Source of the DNA: Vanessa cardui
Taxonomy: Eukaryota; Arthropoda; Insecta; Lepidoptera; Nymphalidae
Assembly: GCF_905220365.1 (NCBI RefSeq)
Contig: NC_061127.1
Span: 5,084,001 to 5,148,000, forward strand
Direction of reading: 5' to 3'
DNA: 64,000 nucleotides
In this document: positions 9,760 through 21,799 of the stretch, piece after piece
Layout: every line of letters begins with the position of its first letter
Numbering within the stretch: position 1 is the stretch's first letter
Notes under the pieces: generated by a model
What the model was told of the DNA's origin: nothing
Databases searched by the model: none
The model's input: the letters and a program-made list of their open reading frames with translations, nothing else
Position numbers and translations under genes: made by a program

Positions 9760-12700
9760 GTGACACAGTTGGACCTAATTTACAGCTACCATCAAGCTAC
9801 CACCTACCTATACATTATTTGTTATCTCATTATATGTTCAAGCAACCCTAAATATTGGAATAATAAAACAAAATAACTTGTTCCTCAAATTCAAATTGTT
9901 TTAGACAGGAATGAGAAAAGTGATAGAAAAGAAAAGGCAATAATTGAATATAACTTATTGTAAAAACGGTCTATTTTTGTGATAAAACCGTCGTATTTCC
10001 CAAATAACTGGAGACCAAAAAGAATATCGTCTGAAATTTTCTTTTCTTATAAATATTTCCCGAACTTTATAATCAGAAATGATTGAAGTTTGTAATAAGA
10101 TGTCATCCCTGTATACCAAAATAGAAAAGATAAGTAATATCGTCCAACTTTTTCTATAAAAAAATAATGTACAAAATGTAGTTATTTTCCTTACAACTTT
10201 TATTTACTTTTGGAAAAGATTATGTAATGGGATTTTTGCACTTTTTAAACATTATATAAGTCACAAATTAACGAAAAATTTACATCCACAATAATACTAA
10301 TATTTTTTCGATTATATAATCTACAACAATTTTTTTTTCATAATTTACTATATTATATATATTTTGTACATTTGTTACAGTGTGAGTGAGTGTGTGTGTG
10401 TGTGTGTGCTACAACTGTGCTATTTTGTCGAGTGTACAATATGTATGTACAAATTTGTATATAAACAAATTATTTATTTATTTCTATTTTTATTTATAAT
10501 TATAATATATTCTAATTATTATATCTTATATTATATACATTTGAAATTTCCGTTTTTGTAAAATCCTCTTTTATCTATTCTTACTATAATTAAGGTTCTA
10601 CCACACAGGTGGCCTGATATCGCTACGGCGATAATACCTCCTTAACACGATTTTATTTTTCCGTGCGATTATGATGTACTGCTTTCTCGTGCAAAAAAGT
10701 TCATTAAACTAATAAACTTCATGATAGCATAGATTCTAAAAATACAATCTACCTAGGAAAAGTTCACAGTTACTTTTTAATGGATTTCATAAATGTGTGT
10801 TGTATACGTGATATAGATTCAAGGAAATATACTTAGTTAAGATTTTAAACTGTTGATCACATTATATACCATTATATTTTTACAATGTAGATAGTTTATG
10901 AACCAGGAAGACACAGTGAATAGGCCATGAATATTTTTACAACGGATCATGTGTTCACATTCGGACAAGCAATATGTGTTAGATTTTTAAATTTGATTTT
11001 GGCGGTGACAAATACACCTTAAGGCATCTTGTCGTCGAAAGAAATACAAACTCATGTTAATACACCAACTTACTTCAACTGACATGATGAAAATAGTTAC
11101 AATATTTTTCCTTTAATGTTGGACTTTTTTCCATCTTTGGCTTTCTTGGAGTTATAACTAACTTCTTATGGCAACAGTCTGTTTGACTTCCCCTTCCATA
11201 ATTATACTAATAATGTACATACACAAACTTCCAATAGGTATACATATTCAAGAATTATAACTATGAATAAAATACCTATGTTTTATAATCATACTTACTT
11301 ACTAACATGTACAATTTTCGCACAAAATTTATGGTATAACCTAAACCGTTCTTAAATATGGATAAGCTTAAGATCTCACATAAGAGACAGACGATTTTTT
11401 TTAATTATTATATTTTTCCGATTATTTAAGATGTAATCTAGACGTGAATCATTCTATAACTTTGAACTTAGAAGTTTAATGTGTCTGCATGTTTGACAAA
11501 AACAACCTGTAAATTTCTCATTGCTGAGCTAACGCTTTACGATTACGAACGAATACTAACGATTACGAGCACACACTGTGTGGATTCAAATGTGGCATAT
11601 GGTTACGATGTTTTTGTTTGAATTCCTTATACCTATTTAATTATTCTTGTATTGAAGGAACTCTAGCTAGCTAGATAGGCTGGCCTATCGTGATGGGATC
11701 ATCCATATTATGAAATACATTTTTGAGCTTGTTCTCTATTTGTATTTAATGAAACTTACTACTAATCTATTACTAAGAATTATTCCCTAACAAACTCTTA
11801 AAGTAAAGTTCAGTAGACATGTGCCAGATACATGTAAACTTATGATTTATTATATCTACGTGTTCGACTGACTCGATTGGTATGGAGTTGTTAGTTTGTC
11901 ACGAATGATTAATACTTGCTACGCGGAGTCCATTTATATGCCCTCTTTAGCGTGATGGATTGTTCAGTGTGTCGTTCCCTTTCTAAATCATAGCATGTAA
12001 TATACTTCGAATTATGATATAATTAGCATGTATCATTATAGTGGCGCCTTAGAAAATATTATTTATTCATTCAAAACGTTCATACGTATTAATCTCAATC
12101 TTCAGTGATATTAATTCTTTGTTGCGATTTTAAAACTTAACGTCTCAACCAATCATTCTGACACTTGCTTTCGCTTTTTCAGGCGTAAAACAGACCATTG
12201 AAATATTAAAGTACACCATTTTTGTTATCAAACTAAGGAAACGTTACGAATTTTCGTCGTACCTTGAATTTGAACTTTACTGTAAAAAAAAAACCTTGTT
12301 TAAAACATTCGAGTTTATAATATGGCCACAAACCTTTATGGTTGTCATTTTGAGCGTATTCCTCGCTCACATAAACCCGTATCGACCAAGGTCCCGCAGT
12401 AATGTTAATTGCCATACCTCCTCGGTGTCTGTAAAGGCACTGCGGGTAATGAGATACGGTGCTATATGTATTAAGGCAATTCAATGTAATAGACAAAATA
12501 TTATTGTACAATTAGAATATTTCACCAGGCCGACCAAAATGTTAATAGTTCATGTCGTGTCTATTATAAAACTGAAATTTGTATTAGTCAACTAAAATAC
12601 ACTGAGAATATTAAGGTTTTTATTTATTCTCATTATATACGTAACACTTGGAATATCATGCTTCACGTAAGTGGTACTTAATTTACATAAAGTACAATAA

Positions 12701-13810
12701 TATTTTGCAAAAAAAAAAAAGTTGCAATATCAAAAAAGCCTATAACACACTAAATCTTTCTAATCCTCAAATTACAAAACAAATGGCGGATGGGGCGCAG
12801 AACATTATATAATTTTGAAGCAATAATAGCGAATACAAAATAATTAAAAAATCACAACATATTATTCCCTGTAGTGCGAAATGACGCATCCATTAGTACC
12901 TGAAAAGTGTTGTCAATTTAGTTATCATCTATTTTATTAAAAAAAAATTTAATGCTGTCTTTATTACTTACTCTTATACTCTTCGTACAACAAATATATC
13001 ACACGTTGATATAATTCACTTTTAGAGATTCCAATTTCAAAAGCTTGGACAAATTAATAACTTGTTTATTAGAACTGTGTAAAACATATTTGTCACTGTC
13101 TAACATTATAAGAGACAATTAAGCAAGAAAAAGATCGAGTACGTACTATATAGGTCTGTGTAGTATATGTATTAGTAAAATTAGGTTTATAGATAGTTAA
13201 CTAAAGACAACAAACTATTTGATGATTTTTAACTATTTAAAACTTTTTACATAGTGCAAAGAATATTTCGTTATAAGAATATATGTAGAGTAATCTTCTA
13301 TTTGTATAACTATAATAAAATATTTTTTTTGTAAAAAATAACACCGACTTCAAAGTAATCACTAAAAAGTAATAAAATAATTTGATATAAACACGTATTA
13401 TTGAAATCGGTCGATCGTATGTAAATATTTCTAGAAAAAATATTTTATTTTACTCTTTTAAGTGTTATTTTCTCAAAATAGAAATTAATAAATATATGTA
13501 TATATACGGGTCAAATTAAGAACACTCCTTTTTTTGAAGTCGCTTAAAAATAGCTTTATTATTATTAAATGTAACAACAACTGTTAATGATATAAATGCC
13601 TTTTGATGATAAATTACGTTGATATCCCCAAAACTGTGCATATTTTATTTTGAAATAGAAACTACGGACTATTTAGGTTATACATAACTAAAGATATGTT
13701 AATTTTACGAGAGTAAGAACTCTACTTCAGCAGGATGGATAGATGTTGTAAGACAATATACATAAATACATAATTCTTATGTACTTTACTGTATATACAG
13801 ATAATTCGGT
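9760..13810. other. Unassigned AT-rich sequence with a small (TG)n tract
   Basis: No exon could be supported. It contains a (TG)n microsatellite at 10389-10408, a weak Metulj-like scrap near 11503-11532 ('acctgtaaatttctcattgc'), and two overlapping opposite-strand ORFs of 92 and 99 codons near 12233-12595. I could not match either ORF to a family. Confidence 0.45.
10389..10408. repeat. (TG)n microsatellite
   Basis: Ten consecutive TG dinucleotides after 'gtgagtgag'. Confidence 0.95.
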
Positions 13811-13817
13811 ACTATAC

Positions 13818-13957
13818 CCGTACCCACAGGAAAAAAAACTACGAATGCACCAATATCGATCAGTTTTATTTTAAAAAATAAATTAAACCTAACTTCACCT
13901 ATATTGGCATATTTGCAGATTTATTTTTTTATTTTTTTTGATGCGGTGGCCTTAATA
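13818..13957. mobile_element. MITE-like element with terminal inverted repeats
   Basis: Short AT-rich non-coding element. Its two ends are imperfect inverted repeats: 'acgaatgcaccaatatcg' on the left and 'cctatattggcatatttgca' on the right. A better-preserved member is at 47817-48000. The sequence at the right end, 'gatgcggtggccttaa', pairs with the terminal block of that second copy. Confidence 0.6.
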
Positions 13958-14523
13958 TTTTACTACCAATATTTCTTGTGGATATTACAAAAAGTTAAAA
14001 AAATCACCAATTAACCCCAACCAAAATACAAAATGCTAAGAATAATATAATGTTTCACGACTTTATAATAGCTTACCTGTACGTATTTAAATAATAGCTT
14101 AATTAAAACTCAACCCTTTCTAAGATATAACATTTCTTGTTTAATTATATTGTTCGCTCAAACTTCTATTAGTAAGTAATATAACAATGAAATTATTGCT
14201 ATTTTCCCTCTAGCTAATTGACGTAGAAAACTTATACAATTACCTGTACGTCTGGTATAACATAAATACTTTAGTTGTTACTAAAAGTTCACAAAGTAAT
14301 CTAATAAGTAACCTCCCAAACTCCAATATGTATTACATAATATTTCGAAGCTATAACGGCGTCATAAAAAGCTGTATGGGCTTTACTTTATACATACTAA
14401 AGAAAATTATGATACTCAAATAACATTCATCGCGGATACGAGTATGCAGGCAATCTTTATTACCTCAAGCTTTAATATATACCAGATTGAGATGTTAACA
14501 TAAATTCATACTGGTTACCGTAA

Positions 14524-14662
14524 GACGCTGACTTAGTTCAATGGATTGAACACGTCGATTTTATTCGAAGGTCGTGGTTCAAATCCAGGTTAGCACCGAA
14601 AATTTATGAAATGTTATAATTTATCTCATGCCATTCAATTTATCAATAAATAAATCCTTCAA
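14524..14662 (+). repeat. tRNA-derived SINE head, truncated
   Basis: An A-box-like 'gacttagttcaatgg' is followed at tRNA spacing by the B box 'ggttcaaatcc'. After the head comes a body resembling the first part of the Metulj-like family ('tataatttatctcatgcc'). The 3' half is absent. There is no plausible acceptor stem, so this is not called a tRNA gene. Confidence 0.55.
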
Positions 14663-15796
14663 CTGTTGTCTTAAAAAAAGGTATGTGTTGAAAATAAAAA
14701 TATTTGAAGGCTTACTACATACAAAGTGAAATATGAAATACTTACGTTATCATATTTATTCTAAAGCGGTAGACAAGCAATGCGCATAGGAATTCCTGTT
14801 CCTAAAATTGACAATGCGTTGGCAACCCTGTAATACGTTACATTCCTGATATCTACAATTATTTCAGCTCACTCACCGTTGAAATTGGAATGCAGCGACA
14901 CAAAGTATTGCATTTTAGCAGTAGTGAATTAGACTATACAAAGTCGTGAAAGGGCCGCACTGCTTGCTACGTCATAATAAAGGACAACCACTAGTTCGTT
15001 GTTTTGTAAACAAAAGCGACACACATCGACACGATGCCATAGAGCATTTTATTTCACATGCATTTTTTTTTCAATACCATTTCATTTCATCTTTCGTAAA
15101 AGACTTTTCCTATGCTATGATTATAATTTTACTAAATACACTAAGATTAAAAATGCCTTCTCATTTTGTAGCCATATTACTATATTTGTGTTTATTAATT
15201 CAGATGAGTTTTTAAATAAGTTATTTTAAGCATCCACATATTAATACACGTGTATTTTACATGGAGTGCAAAGTATAAATTTAAGTCCGTGACTATTTTT
15301 ATATTTATTATTATTTGTTACATGAAATATCAAACACATTTTTTTGGCTGTGTATTATTTAAAATGAAATACGTTAAAATTGAGACGGAAGTGTTTTAAA
15401 CATGCCTAATTTTTTATTTTACTGCTCTTTTCGATACATCGTCACATTACTTAAAATATTTTGCATAGTTTGGCGTCCGTCCATACCATTAAGTACCATA
15501 AAGAGGGTAACGAAATATGCATAAAACATAACGACGTAGATATGAACTCGCAAGTTACACCATATTTTATTGACTTGATGATTGCGTATCTTTGAATTTT
15601 ATGCGACTCTGGTATCGAACCGAAAAACGTCATAGATCGTTTAACGTAAATCGGAAGGTATAAATTTTTCCAACATATAAGACGAACTCTGTATATATTT
15701 GCCTAATTATATCGGTAATCATATGGGATAACAAATATACCATATTAAGTAATAACATACACTCATAAGGCTTGTAGGAAAATACATTTTTACTTG

Positions 15797-16024
15797 GTAG
15801 AACATTGGACAAACCCATCCGATTAAGTACACCACTCATTATATATTCTACCAAGAAGCAATATTAAGTATTGATTTATTCCGGTTTGAATGGTGAATGA
15901 CGCAGCTAAAGACACAAGGGATTTTAGTTGCTAAGGCTGGTGCATTGATAATGTAAGGAATAGTTAATATTTCTTCCAACCCCAATGCCTATGGGCGATC
16001 ACATACCATCAGGTGGCTCTATAT
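15797..16024 (+). repeat. Family B repeat, diverged
   Basis: Plus-strand copy. It begins with 'acttggtagaacattgg', runs through 'attccggtttgaatggtga' and 'gtaaggaatagttaatattt', and ends near 'accatcaggtggctctat'. Several internal deletions are present. Confidence 0.75.
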
Positions 16025-16390
16025 TAGGTTCGTTATATGTATACATAAAAAAATAATATAATTAATAATTTTCTACAACATTTACGCACCGCCGACCATG
16101 AAAATATAATATGTAGAAGGAACAAACCAATCGATCGACATTAAATCAATTTACTTCTTCGGTAAATTAGCTTATTCATGTTATTTTAGAAGTAAAAATT
16201 TGTTTGGAATAAAAATGTCAAATGGTAAAGGAGTAGCTGATTGAAACTGAATTAGTATTCATTTTTCACATTTAATTCATCACACTATTTTACATAATCT
16301 TTTAACATTTTGATTTAACATTTTAACAGCTGTCAGTCTATTAACATTATCTTAAGGGTAAGATTTTAAATTAACATGGTTATTTTTATT

Positions 16391-16544
16391 ATTAAAGTTA
16401 TTCATTTCGGGATATTTACCGTGTTTTCTATTTTTGTTCGGTAGAGTCTCGTGAACAAGACATTCGTAGATAATGTCGAATTATCGAGCTCCACCGAACA
16501 AACATAAAAAACATGGTAAATATCCCGAAATGAATAACTTTAAT
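16391..16544. mobile_element. Foldback element with about 50-bp inverted arms
   Basis: The left arm begins 'attaaagttattcatttcgg' and the right arm ends 'ccgaaatgaataactttaat', its exact reverse complement. The arms continue inward with few mismatches through 'gatatttaccgtg' and 'catggtaaatatc'. The unpaired middle contains 'gaacaagacattcgtagata'. Related but shorter copies lie at 20795-20905 and 26636-26757. It has no ORF, so it is probably a non-autonomous DNA transposon. Confidence 0.8.
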
Positions 16545-16817
16545 CTTTAGGCTACTTCAGCATTCATTTAAATATTATTGTCCCATTGGAAATATGAATA
16601 TCATGTCATTTTTTTGGATAAATAACGCATATCAATCAATACATTATTATATTAGAGACAAAAAAATCATGGAATTCTTTTATAGATTTGTTTTATTAAT
16701 TTATATGCAGGATATACATAAATTGTACATTATTGCTATTTAATAAAAATTACGGGAAAGAATAACAACTGAGTTTTTTGGAAATTTTCTTGGTGCAATA
16801 CATTTAATTCAACACTG

Positions 16818-16872
16818 TAATACGACGATTCAAAAGTGCTTCTATAAGTATACTTGAATAATGAATATTTTA
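16818..16872 (+). repeat. LINE family C 3' end scrap
   Basis: The short terminal piece 'acgattcaaaagtgcttcta' followed by 'acttgaataa' matches the last 60 bases of the family C LINE ends at 28290-28620 and 53545-53888. Confidence 0.55.
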
Positions 16873-17509
16873 ATTGTTTGATCTTGATTTACCCTTGTTT
16901 ATATTTATTAGGGTCAGCGTGTTCTTCTCTTCCATTGATCTCTATCTCAAACACTCACCTTTCACCACCATCTCATCATACTTCATTAATTTTCTGAGTG
17001 TAACTCTTGTTTTATACCTTCGCATATATATAACACATTTTTATTCTCATACAGTGATTTTTAAAGTGTCATAAAAATTTATGAATATCATGTCATATTT
17101 TTAAAGTGTCATAAACATTTTTATGAAATTTGTAAATAAAAACACTTTTTTATTATGTTTTAAAATTAAAAAGTACGAATTTAATAAAGTAAGAAAGCAA
17201 ATTCAAAGACATTCATAATGTACAGGGTTTCACACAACGTAAAGTAATTTCTCAGTGAATTCATTTTATTCAAAAAGTCTTTTCACAAAAATGTCCCGAT
17301 TTATTTCCTGCCATTTCTACCTACGCCGCATCCTGTATAGGCTGTGGTAATCCAAATCGTATCAGCTGATCCATCTATCTGTTTCCGATTAGAAATCAAA
17401 TATAAATGATCTTTTATTAGATAAAACAACAAACAAAGGCGTTTGATCATTTTCAATACAATGTATATTGTAATTGATGATGTATGTATATTGTAATCAA
17501 TGAATGAAC

Positions 17510-17706
17510 TTGATGATTGCGGGTTCAAGCTCAGGCAAGCACCACTTAAGGAAGGAAACGTCGGGAGGAAACCTGCATGTGTCTTACTTCATAGAAAATC
17601 TGCCACATGTGTATTTCTGTGAACAACATGGCGAAATATGTTGCAAACCTTCTCCTCAAAGGAAGAGGAGACCTGAGCCCAGCAGTGGGAAATTTAGAGG
17701 CTGACG
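17510..17706 (+). repeat. Metulj-like SINE, truncated and internally deleted
   Basis: Plus-strand copy that begins inside the tRNA head at the B box ('gcgggttcaagctcaggc'). It then skips most of the first body block and continues with 'aggaaacctgcatgtgtctt' to 'cccagcagtgggaaatttag'. Confidence 0.75.
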
Positions 17707-17775
17707 TTGAACTAAATAAGACCTTATTATCATTAAATAAAATTTATTGACATAAGAATTAACAACATTAAATGC

Positions 17776-18765
17776 TTAAATATATATATACAAATATGAA
17801 CTTAAACTAGTTACTGTATAAATCTTGACCGCGTGGAATGGTGGCAAGAATGCTAGCAGCATTTCCCCGTTGAATCGCAATTCCGATCCTCTGGGCAAAA
17901 AACGAACCCTCCTGTCACCAGTGGAGGCAATGAGGCGAGGTGTTATACTTTTGATGAAGCTTTTTGCACCACTACATTAAGTTGGTATGTCACATGAACT
18001 TTCCTATGTAGCTCATGTAATTTCATGACGCGGCCATCAATTTTCATGCAAAGCGTACACTCCGGTAATTTGGCAGCGCCTGCCTCTGAACTCAAGTTAA
18101 TTGTTGGCTGTAAAATTTTTGTTTGTGATCAAAATATTTCAACATCCGTCGAGCAAATGAGGATTGCCCTCATTGCGCCACAAAGCGTTCTTTTTATCTT
18201 TCAAGTCCTTAAAATCAAGACTATTTTTTCTTGAGTTTTTTTTCTTGGTATTTTAGCATATCCTTTATTGAAGGGACGGCATCTTTTAAGGGTTTCATAA
18301 AAACACGGTTACGAAATTTGATTTATATTTTATATACGCCGTTAAAATTATTTCTAAAGTATAATAAAAAATTCAAACGAAAAATTCATGTTCCATTTAA
18401 AAAATCTGTACTATCTCTAAAAGGTTACTCGGCTTTTATATAACGTCAAACTTAATATATTTTTAAAACGTTGACATAAAATTTGTATTGTTGATTACTA
18501 TATGCTTATATCAAAATTATATATTGTCATACAATTTATGGATTAAAGCATTGTATTAAAATTAATAAAAACAAACTTAAAAATATTTTTCTTATGATAT
18601 TATTCCATTACATATATATGAATTACGACATTATGCCCAGAGGATCAATATTGTGATCCAACGGGGATATCGTTGGCTGTCTGCTAGTATTCTTGCCACC
18701 ATTCCACGTGGTTAATAATATATATATACAGTAACTATTTTTATTCATATTTATATATATAAATG
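17776..18765. repeat. Inverted duplication with roughly 125-bp arms about 730 bp apart
   Basis: The sequence at 17776-17900 recurs inverted at 18634-18765. Landmarks in both are 'gtggaatggtggcaagaat', 'gatcctctgggca' and 'agttactgtata'. Read outward from the centre, each arm gives a peptide with Pro-Arg-Gly-Ser followed by Phe-Leu-Pro-Pro-Phe-His. The left arm (minus strand) is open for about 65 codons. The right arm (plus strand) has a stop just after Pro-Arg-Gly-Ser-Ile-Leu. A faint likeness to the F-P-x-G-S motif of insect DM4/12 proteins was noted but is weak. It is either a duplicated gene fragment or the inverted ends of a transposon. Confidence 0.55.
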
Positions 18766-18769
18766 AATG

Positions 18770-20042
18770 ATGTAATTGTGAACATACATATTATATAGTA
18801 TACTTATAAACGCGTCAAACGTTTTTGATATCAATGGTTTCGAAACATATTTCTGGAATTATCGATACTCAGTAAAAGCACTTATAACTTAAATAGCGAT
18901 CATTAAGCAATAAATTCCAATTATCAAAGGAAATATCTCCAACTTAGCAGAAATTATCAATAAATAATTTACAACTTCCTTCATTCATTAGTCCTTTTTA
19001 AACTTCAAAAAGTCGGTTCTCAATGCGAACCGTACATATATATGTACAGTCGAGGTTTGAGAAGGTTCGTCACCTTAAGATCTATTTTCGTGTGCTCGGT
19101 ATGAGCGATAATCTGACATTACCGATCGAGAATGACATATTGCGTCGCAATGATTTGATGTTTAGATTCAAAAGTGACTAAGAGTTTATGACATGATAAA
19201 GGAATTAATTTGAAAACTGACGAAGGTTTTCTTACTCTGACTGAACGTAAAAATATTTGCAAACCCGCGATTATCGAAAACAGATTCGAATTTGATGATT
19301 CCGATTTTCTTCGATCTATTTTTAAAGAGTCAAGAAGTTTAATTACCTTTCTCCTTTTTCATAAAGTCTGCTCGTCAGATATAGCAGAGTCAAAATCTTA
19401 TACATTAATAGCGCAATGCTAGGGCTGTATATGAAAACGAATGAAAAACATAAACAAAACGAAAGTGAATTGTTACCGACATACTCCAATTCTAACAAAA
19501 ATAATGTACAACTATTTGACATTAAAAAACAATTTAAATAAGGTTTCATAATTTTGCGACCCAATATAGATGAAAGAAGTGCTGTCATAGGTTTCGAAAT
19601 TTCTAAAAAAAATTTTTGAATAAACACGAAATTTTACGAGCGACCCCATAAATATAACTTTAGCGTCAATAATTTATGGGCACCGTCGTCACCACTCCTA
19701 TCACAAGTGATAGGCTTAAAAGGAGGGGTGAATAGGAACATTAGTAACTCCTTAATTAATTTGGATCATATTATTCATAATATTCGTAAAAAAAAAATAA
19801 TAATAACTGTCTTGTTGAATTGAACCCTTAATAAAAATTGGGACGGCACATAAAGTCTGTTACTTTTATAAAAATGCGGAAAGCTTTTCCCGTATTAAAC
19901 TTCTACATTTAACTCATGTTTTGCTTTTGAGTATCTATAAATAAATAAAGTTTTTTATTTAGATTTATTTATTTAGATAACCAACGCATATAACTTATAC
20001 ATTAAATGGTATTGAATCTAATGTATTCTTTCTTTGTTGCAG
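18770..20042. other. Unassigned sequence upstream of the channel gene
   Basis: No supported exon or promoter motif was found. A small perfect stem, 'cctatcacaagtgatagg', lies near 19697. If 20041-20042 is a 3' splice site, as it appears, this stretch is the end of an intron in the 5' untranslated region. Confidence 0.4.
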
Positions 20043-20220
20043 GTTTTAATCTTCACATTCCAAAATCATGGAGCTCTCTTCTCACTCCCTGGTAGAACAG
20101 TGTACGCACTCTTTACCAATCCAAAGCGACACCTATCTGTACAGTTGAAGGTCTTCCGAAGATGGTGAAATAATAGTGTAGTGTAGAATAAGTGATAAAA
20201 TGAGCTTATAAGTTAAGTGA
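20043..20220 (+). promoter_or_regulatory. Ca-alpha1T: Predicted 5' untranslated part of the Ca-alpha1T exon, with three upstream ORFs
   Basis: A pyrimidine-rich tract ending 'tctttgttgcag' at 20042 is a good 3' splice site. The exon probably starts at 20043, with at least one non-coding exon further upstream. The leader contains three upstream ATGs out of use for the channel: a 26-codon ORF at 20068-20148, a 3-codon ORF at 20162-20173 and a 3-codon ORF at 20200-20211. An in-frame TGA (20218-20220) touches the main ATG, which fixes the start codon. The upstream ORFs could lower translation of the channel (inference). Confidence 0.6.
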
Positions 20221-20450
20221 ATGTCGGGAGAAAGGGAGATGCCTTACTACGGGTACCGCGAAGGTGGGTCGGACTCGAGTGGGGGGTGTTCAGATTCTGA
20301 AGGGGGGGAATCGGACTCAGAGGGTGGACTGAGCACGGAGAGTACGGTGGGCCAAGGCCTGCCCTTTCCCGGCTTCACCCCAGTAGCCCTCAGGTATTTG
20401 ACACAGGACACGCGACCCAGAAGTTGGTGCCTCAAACTCATCACAAATCC
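20221..20450 (+). CDS. Ca-alpha1T: T-type calcium channel alpha-1 subunit, coding exon 1 (N-terminus)
   Basis: Encodes residues 1-76 and two bases of Pro77 of a low-voltage-activated Ca2+ channel pore subunit, a plasma-membrane protein that carries T-type current in neurons and muscle. Residues 1-46 form a low-complexity acidic tail with repeated Ser-Asp-Ser-Glu-Gly-Gly units. From about residue 47 the sequence is family-conserved: Leu-Pro-Phe-Pro, then Leu-Thr-Gln-Asp-Thr-Arg-Pro-Arg-Ser-Trp-Cys-Leu, matching the Leu-Ser-Gln-Asp-Ser-Arg-Pro-Arg-Ser-Trp-Cys-Leu block of vertebrate CACNA1 T-type channels just before segment S1. A stop codon abuts the ATG, so the start is firm. The exon is much more GC-rich than its surroundings. 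It ends in phase 2 at a U12-type ATATCC donor; simple ORF reading past 20450 enters intron. Confidence 0.93.
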
Positions 20451-20460
20451 ATATCCTTTT
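20451..20460 (+). promoter_or_regulatory. Ca-alpha1T: U12-type AT-AC 5' splice site
   Basis: ATATCCTTTT directly after 'aaatcc' is a full match to the minor-spliceosome 5' splice-site consensus (ATATCCTT). It opens the intron 20451-56115. No GT is available at the position where conserved protein sequence ends. Confidence 0.93.
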
Positions 20461-20794
20461 CAATATATAATAATATTTACAGTAAAATAAATTCGTAGAA
20501 TAATATTTTGTATAATCATTAATTTTCTGTGTAAAATTTTAAGCCTGATTCGTAATTCCCTGGAATTCGTTCGGCAATAAATTTTATTTATATTTAATGG
20601 TTTATAGGAAAACTTTAGGACCTTTTGCGATTAATTAATCTGTGTTACTGTTTCACAGTCAAAATTATTATGAAATATAATACAATTTTAGAATATCAAT
20701 TTTATTATAATTAATAGTAATATCATAACAAATAGTTTGGTTTATGTTATTTAGTAATACTATATTAAACAATGATAAATATTTCATTATTATT

Positions 20795-20905
20795 ACAGTT
20801 ATTAAATACGGGATATTTAACATGTATTAATTTTTTTTCGGCGGAGCTAGATATTTCAACATTATCTACCTATGACTTGTTCACAAAACTAAATTTTGAT
20901 GGTAG
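20795..20905 (-). mobile_element. Partial foldback element related to 16391-16544
   Basis: One arm ('cgggatatttaacatg') and the central block ('caacattatctacctatga', then 'cttgttcac') are present in minus orientation. The second arm is missing. It lies about 345 bp inside the first coding intron. Confidence 0.6.
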
Positions 20906-21009
20906 ATGTTGATAATGTTAGAAGTGTCCATATCGGACTACCTCTTTTCTCGTACGTTTGCTGCGTAAACACCGGTCATCACTACTATTGTCACTTTCAC
21001 CCCTACCAT

Positions 21010-21590
21010 TGTCACTAGTTATATTTATTTTATTTAAAAGATTCCATGTTTTACAAACGAAACTCACCGTATCGATTCGATACAGTGAGTGAGAAAATCT
21101 TATATTTCATTATTATTTAACTTCATGTATCAATATCAAAACTCTTTTTGAATACTAAGTGATTATAATGAATATTTTAATAATAATAGATTTGATTGAT
21201 TATAGACTTTATCATGAAAGGTTGATAATGTATTCCACACGGCATTTAGTCATGAATAAATGATAACGCTAGATCAAAGTACGACTCCATTGGTCAGGTT
21301 TAATTGCGTACAGAGGCTTATGTAAATTTATAATCAAAGGTACCGTAAAGCGTTTTCGGAGACTTTGTTGATGAGGATTTGGAAGGCACATCCTTACAAA
21401 TCCTTCGACGTCGCGGGATTTCGTGTCGAATGATGCTAAGTTAGCATGATCATTAGCGTATATAGGTTGCCTTTATTTAAGCACACTACCTAAAAGAGAA
21501 CCTTATTCCATTTAAAAGATTATCGTGAATTCTAAGAAATATTATATTATATATTTTACAGGAATATGTTTATAGGAATATTTAAATCGT
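21010..21590. other. Unassigned intron sequence
   Basis: No gene or known repeat was found. A near-perfect 14-bp inverted repeat around 21063-21091 ('actcaccgtatcgat', then 'tcgatacagtgagt') is the only structure noted. Confidence 0.4.
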
Positions 21591-21596
21591 TTCATA

Positions 21597-21796
21597 ACAG
21601 CAGGCTGTAAATTTCCGACTGGGCTAAGGCCTCTTCTCCCATTGAGAAGAATGTGGCAGAATTTCTATTGAATAAGACACATGCTTTCCTCACGATGCTT
21701 TCCTTCACCGCCGCGCACGTGATGAATCATAAGCAAAAATCAAGCAAATTAATGTTCAGTGGTGCTTGCTTGGACTTTAGGCCATCTCGGCTCTTG
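21597..21796 (-). repeat. Metulj-like SINE with internal deletions
   Basis: Minus-strand copy retaining the 3' block ('caggctgtaaatttccgact'), part of the body ('ttcctcacgatgctttcctt') and a remnant of the head ('taggccatctcggctc'). The central ~90 bp and the B box are lost. Confidence 0.7.
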
Positions 21797-21799
21797 ACA

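Noticed and set aside
19210..19422. 70-codon ORF with charged, coding-like composition
   Set aside because: No ATG at the marked start (TTG), no splice-site pair and no recognised domain.
20451..20490. Reading the channel ORF on to the stop at 20488-20490, or using the GT at 20482-20483 as donor
   Set aside because: The residues after Pro77 (Tyr-Pro-Phe-Gln-Tyr) do not match T-type channels, and the GT donor leaves the next exon out of frame. The AT-AC junction restores the family sequence exactly.
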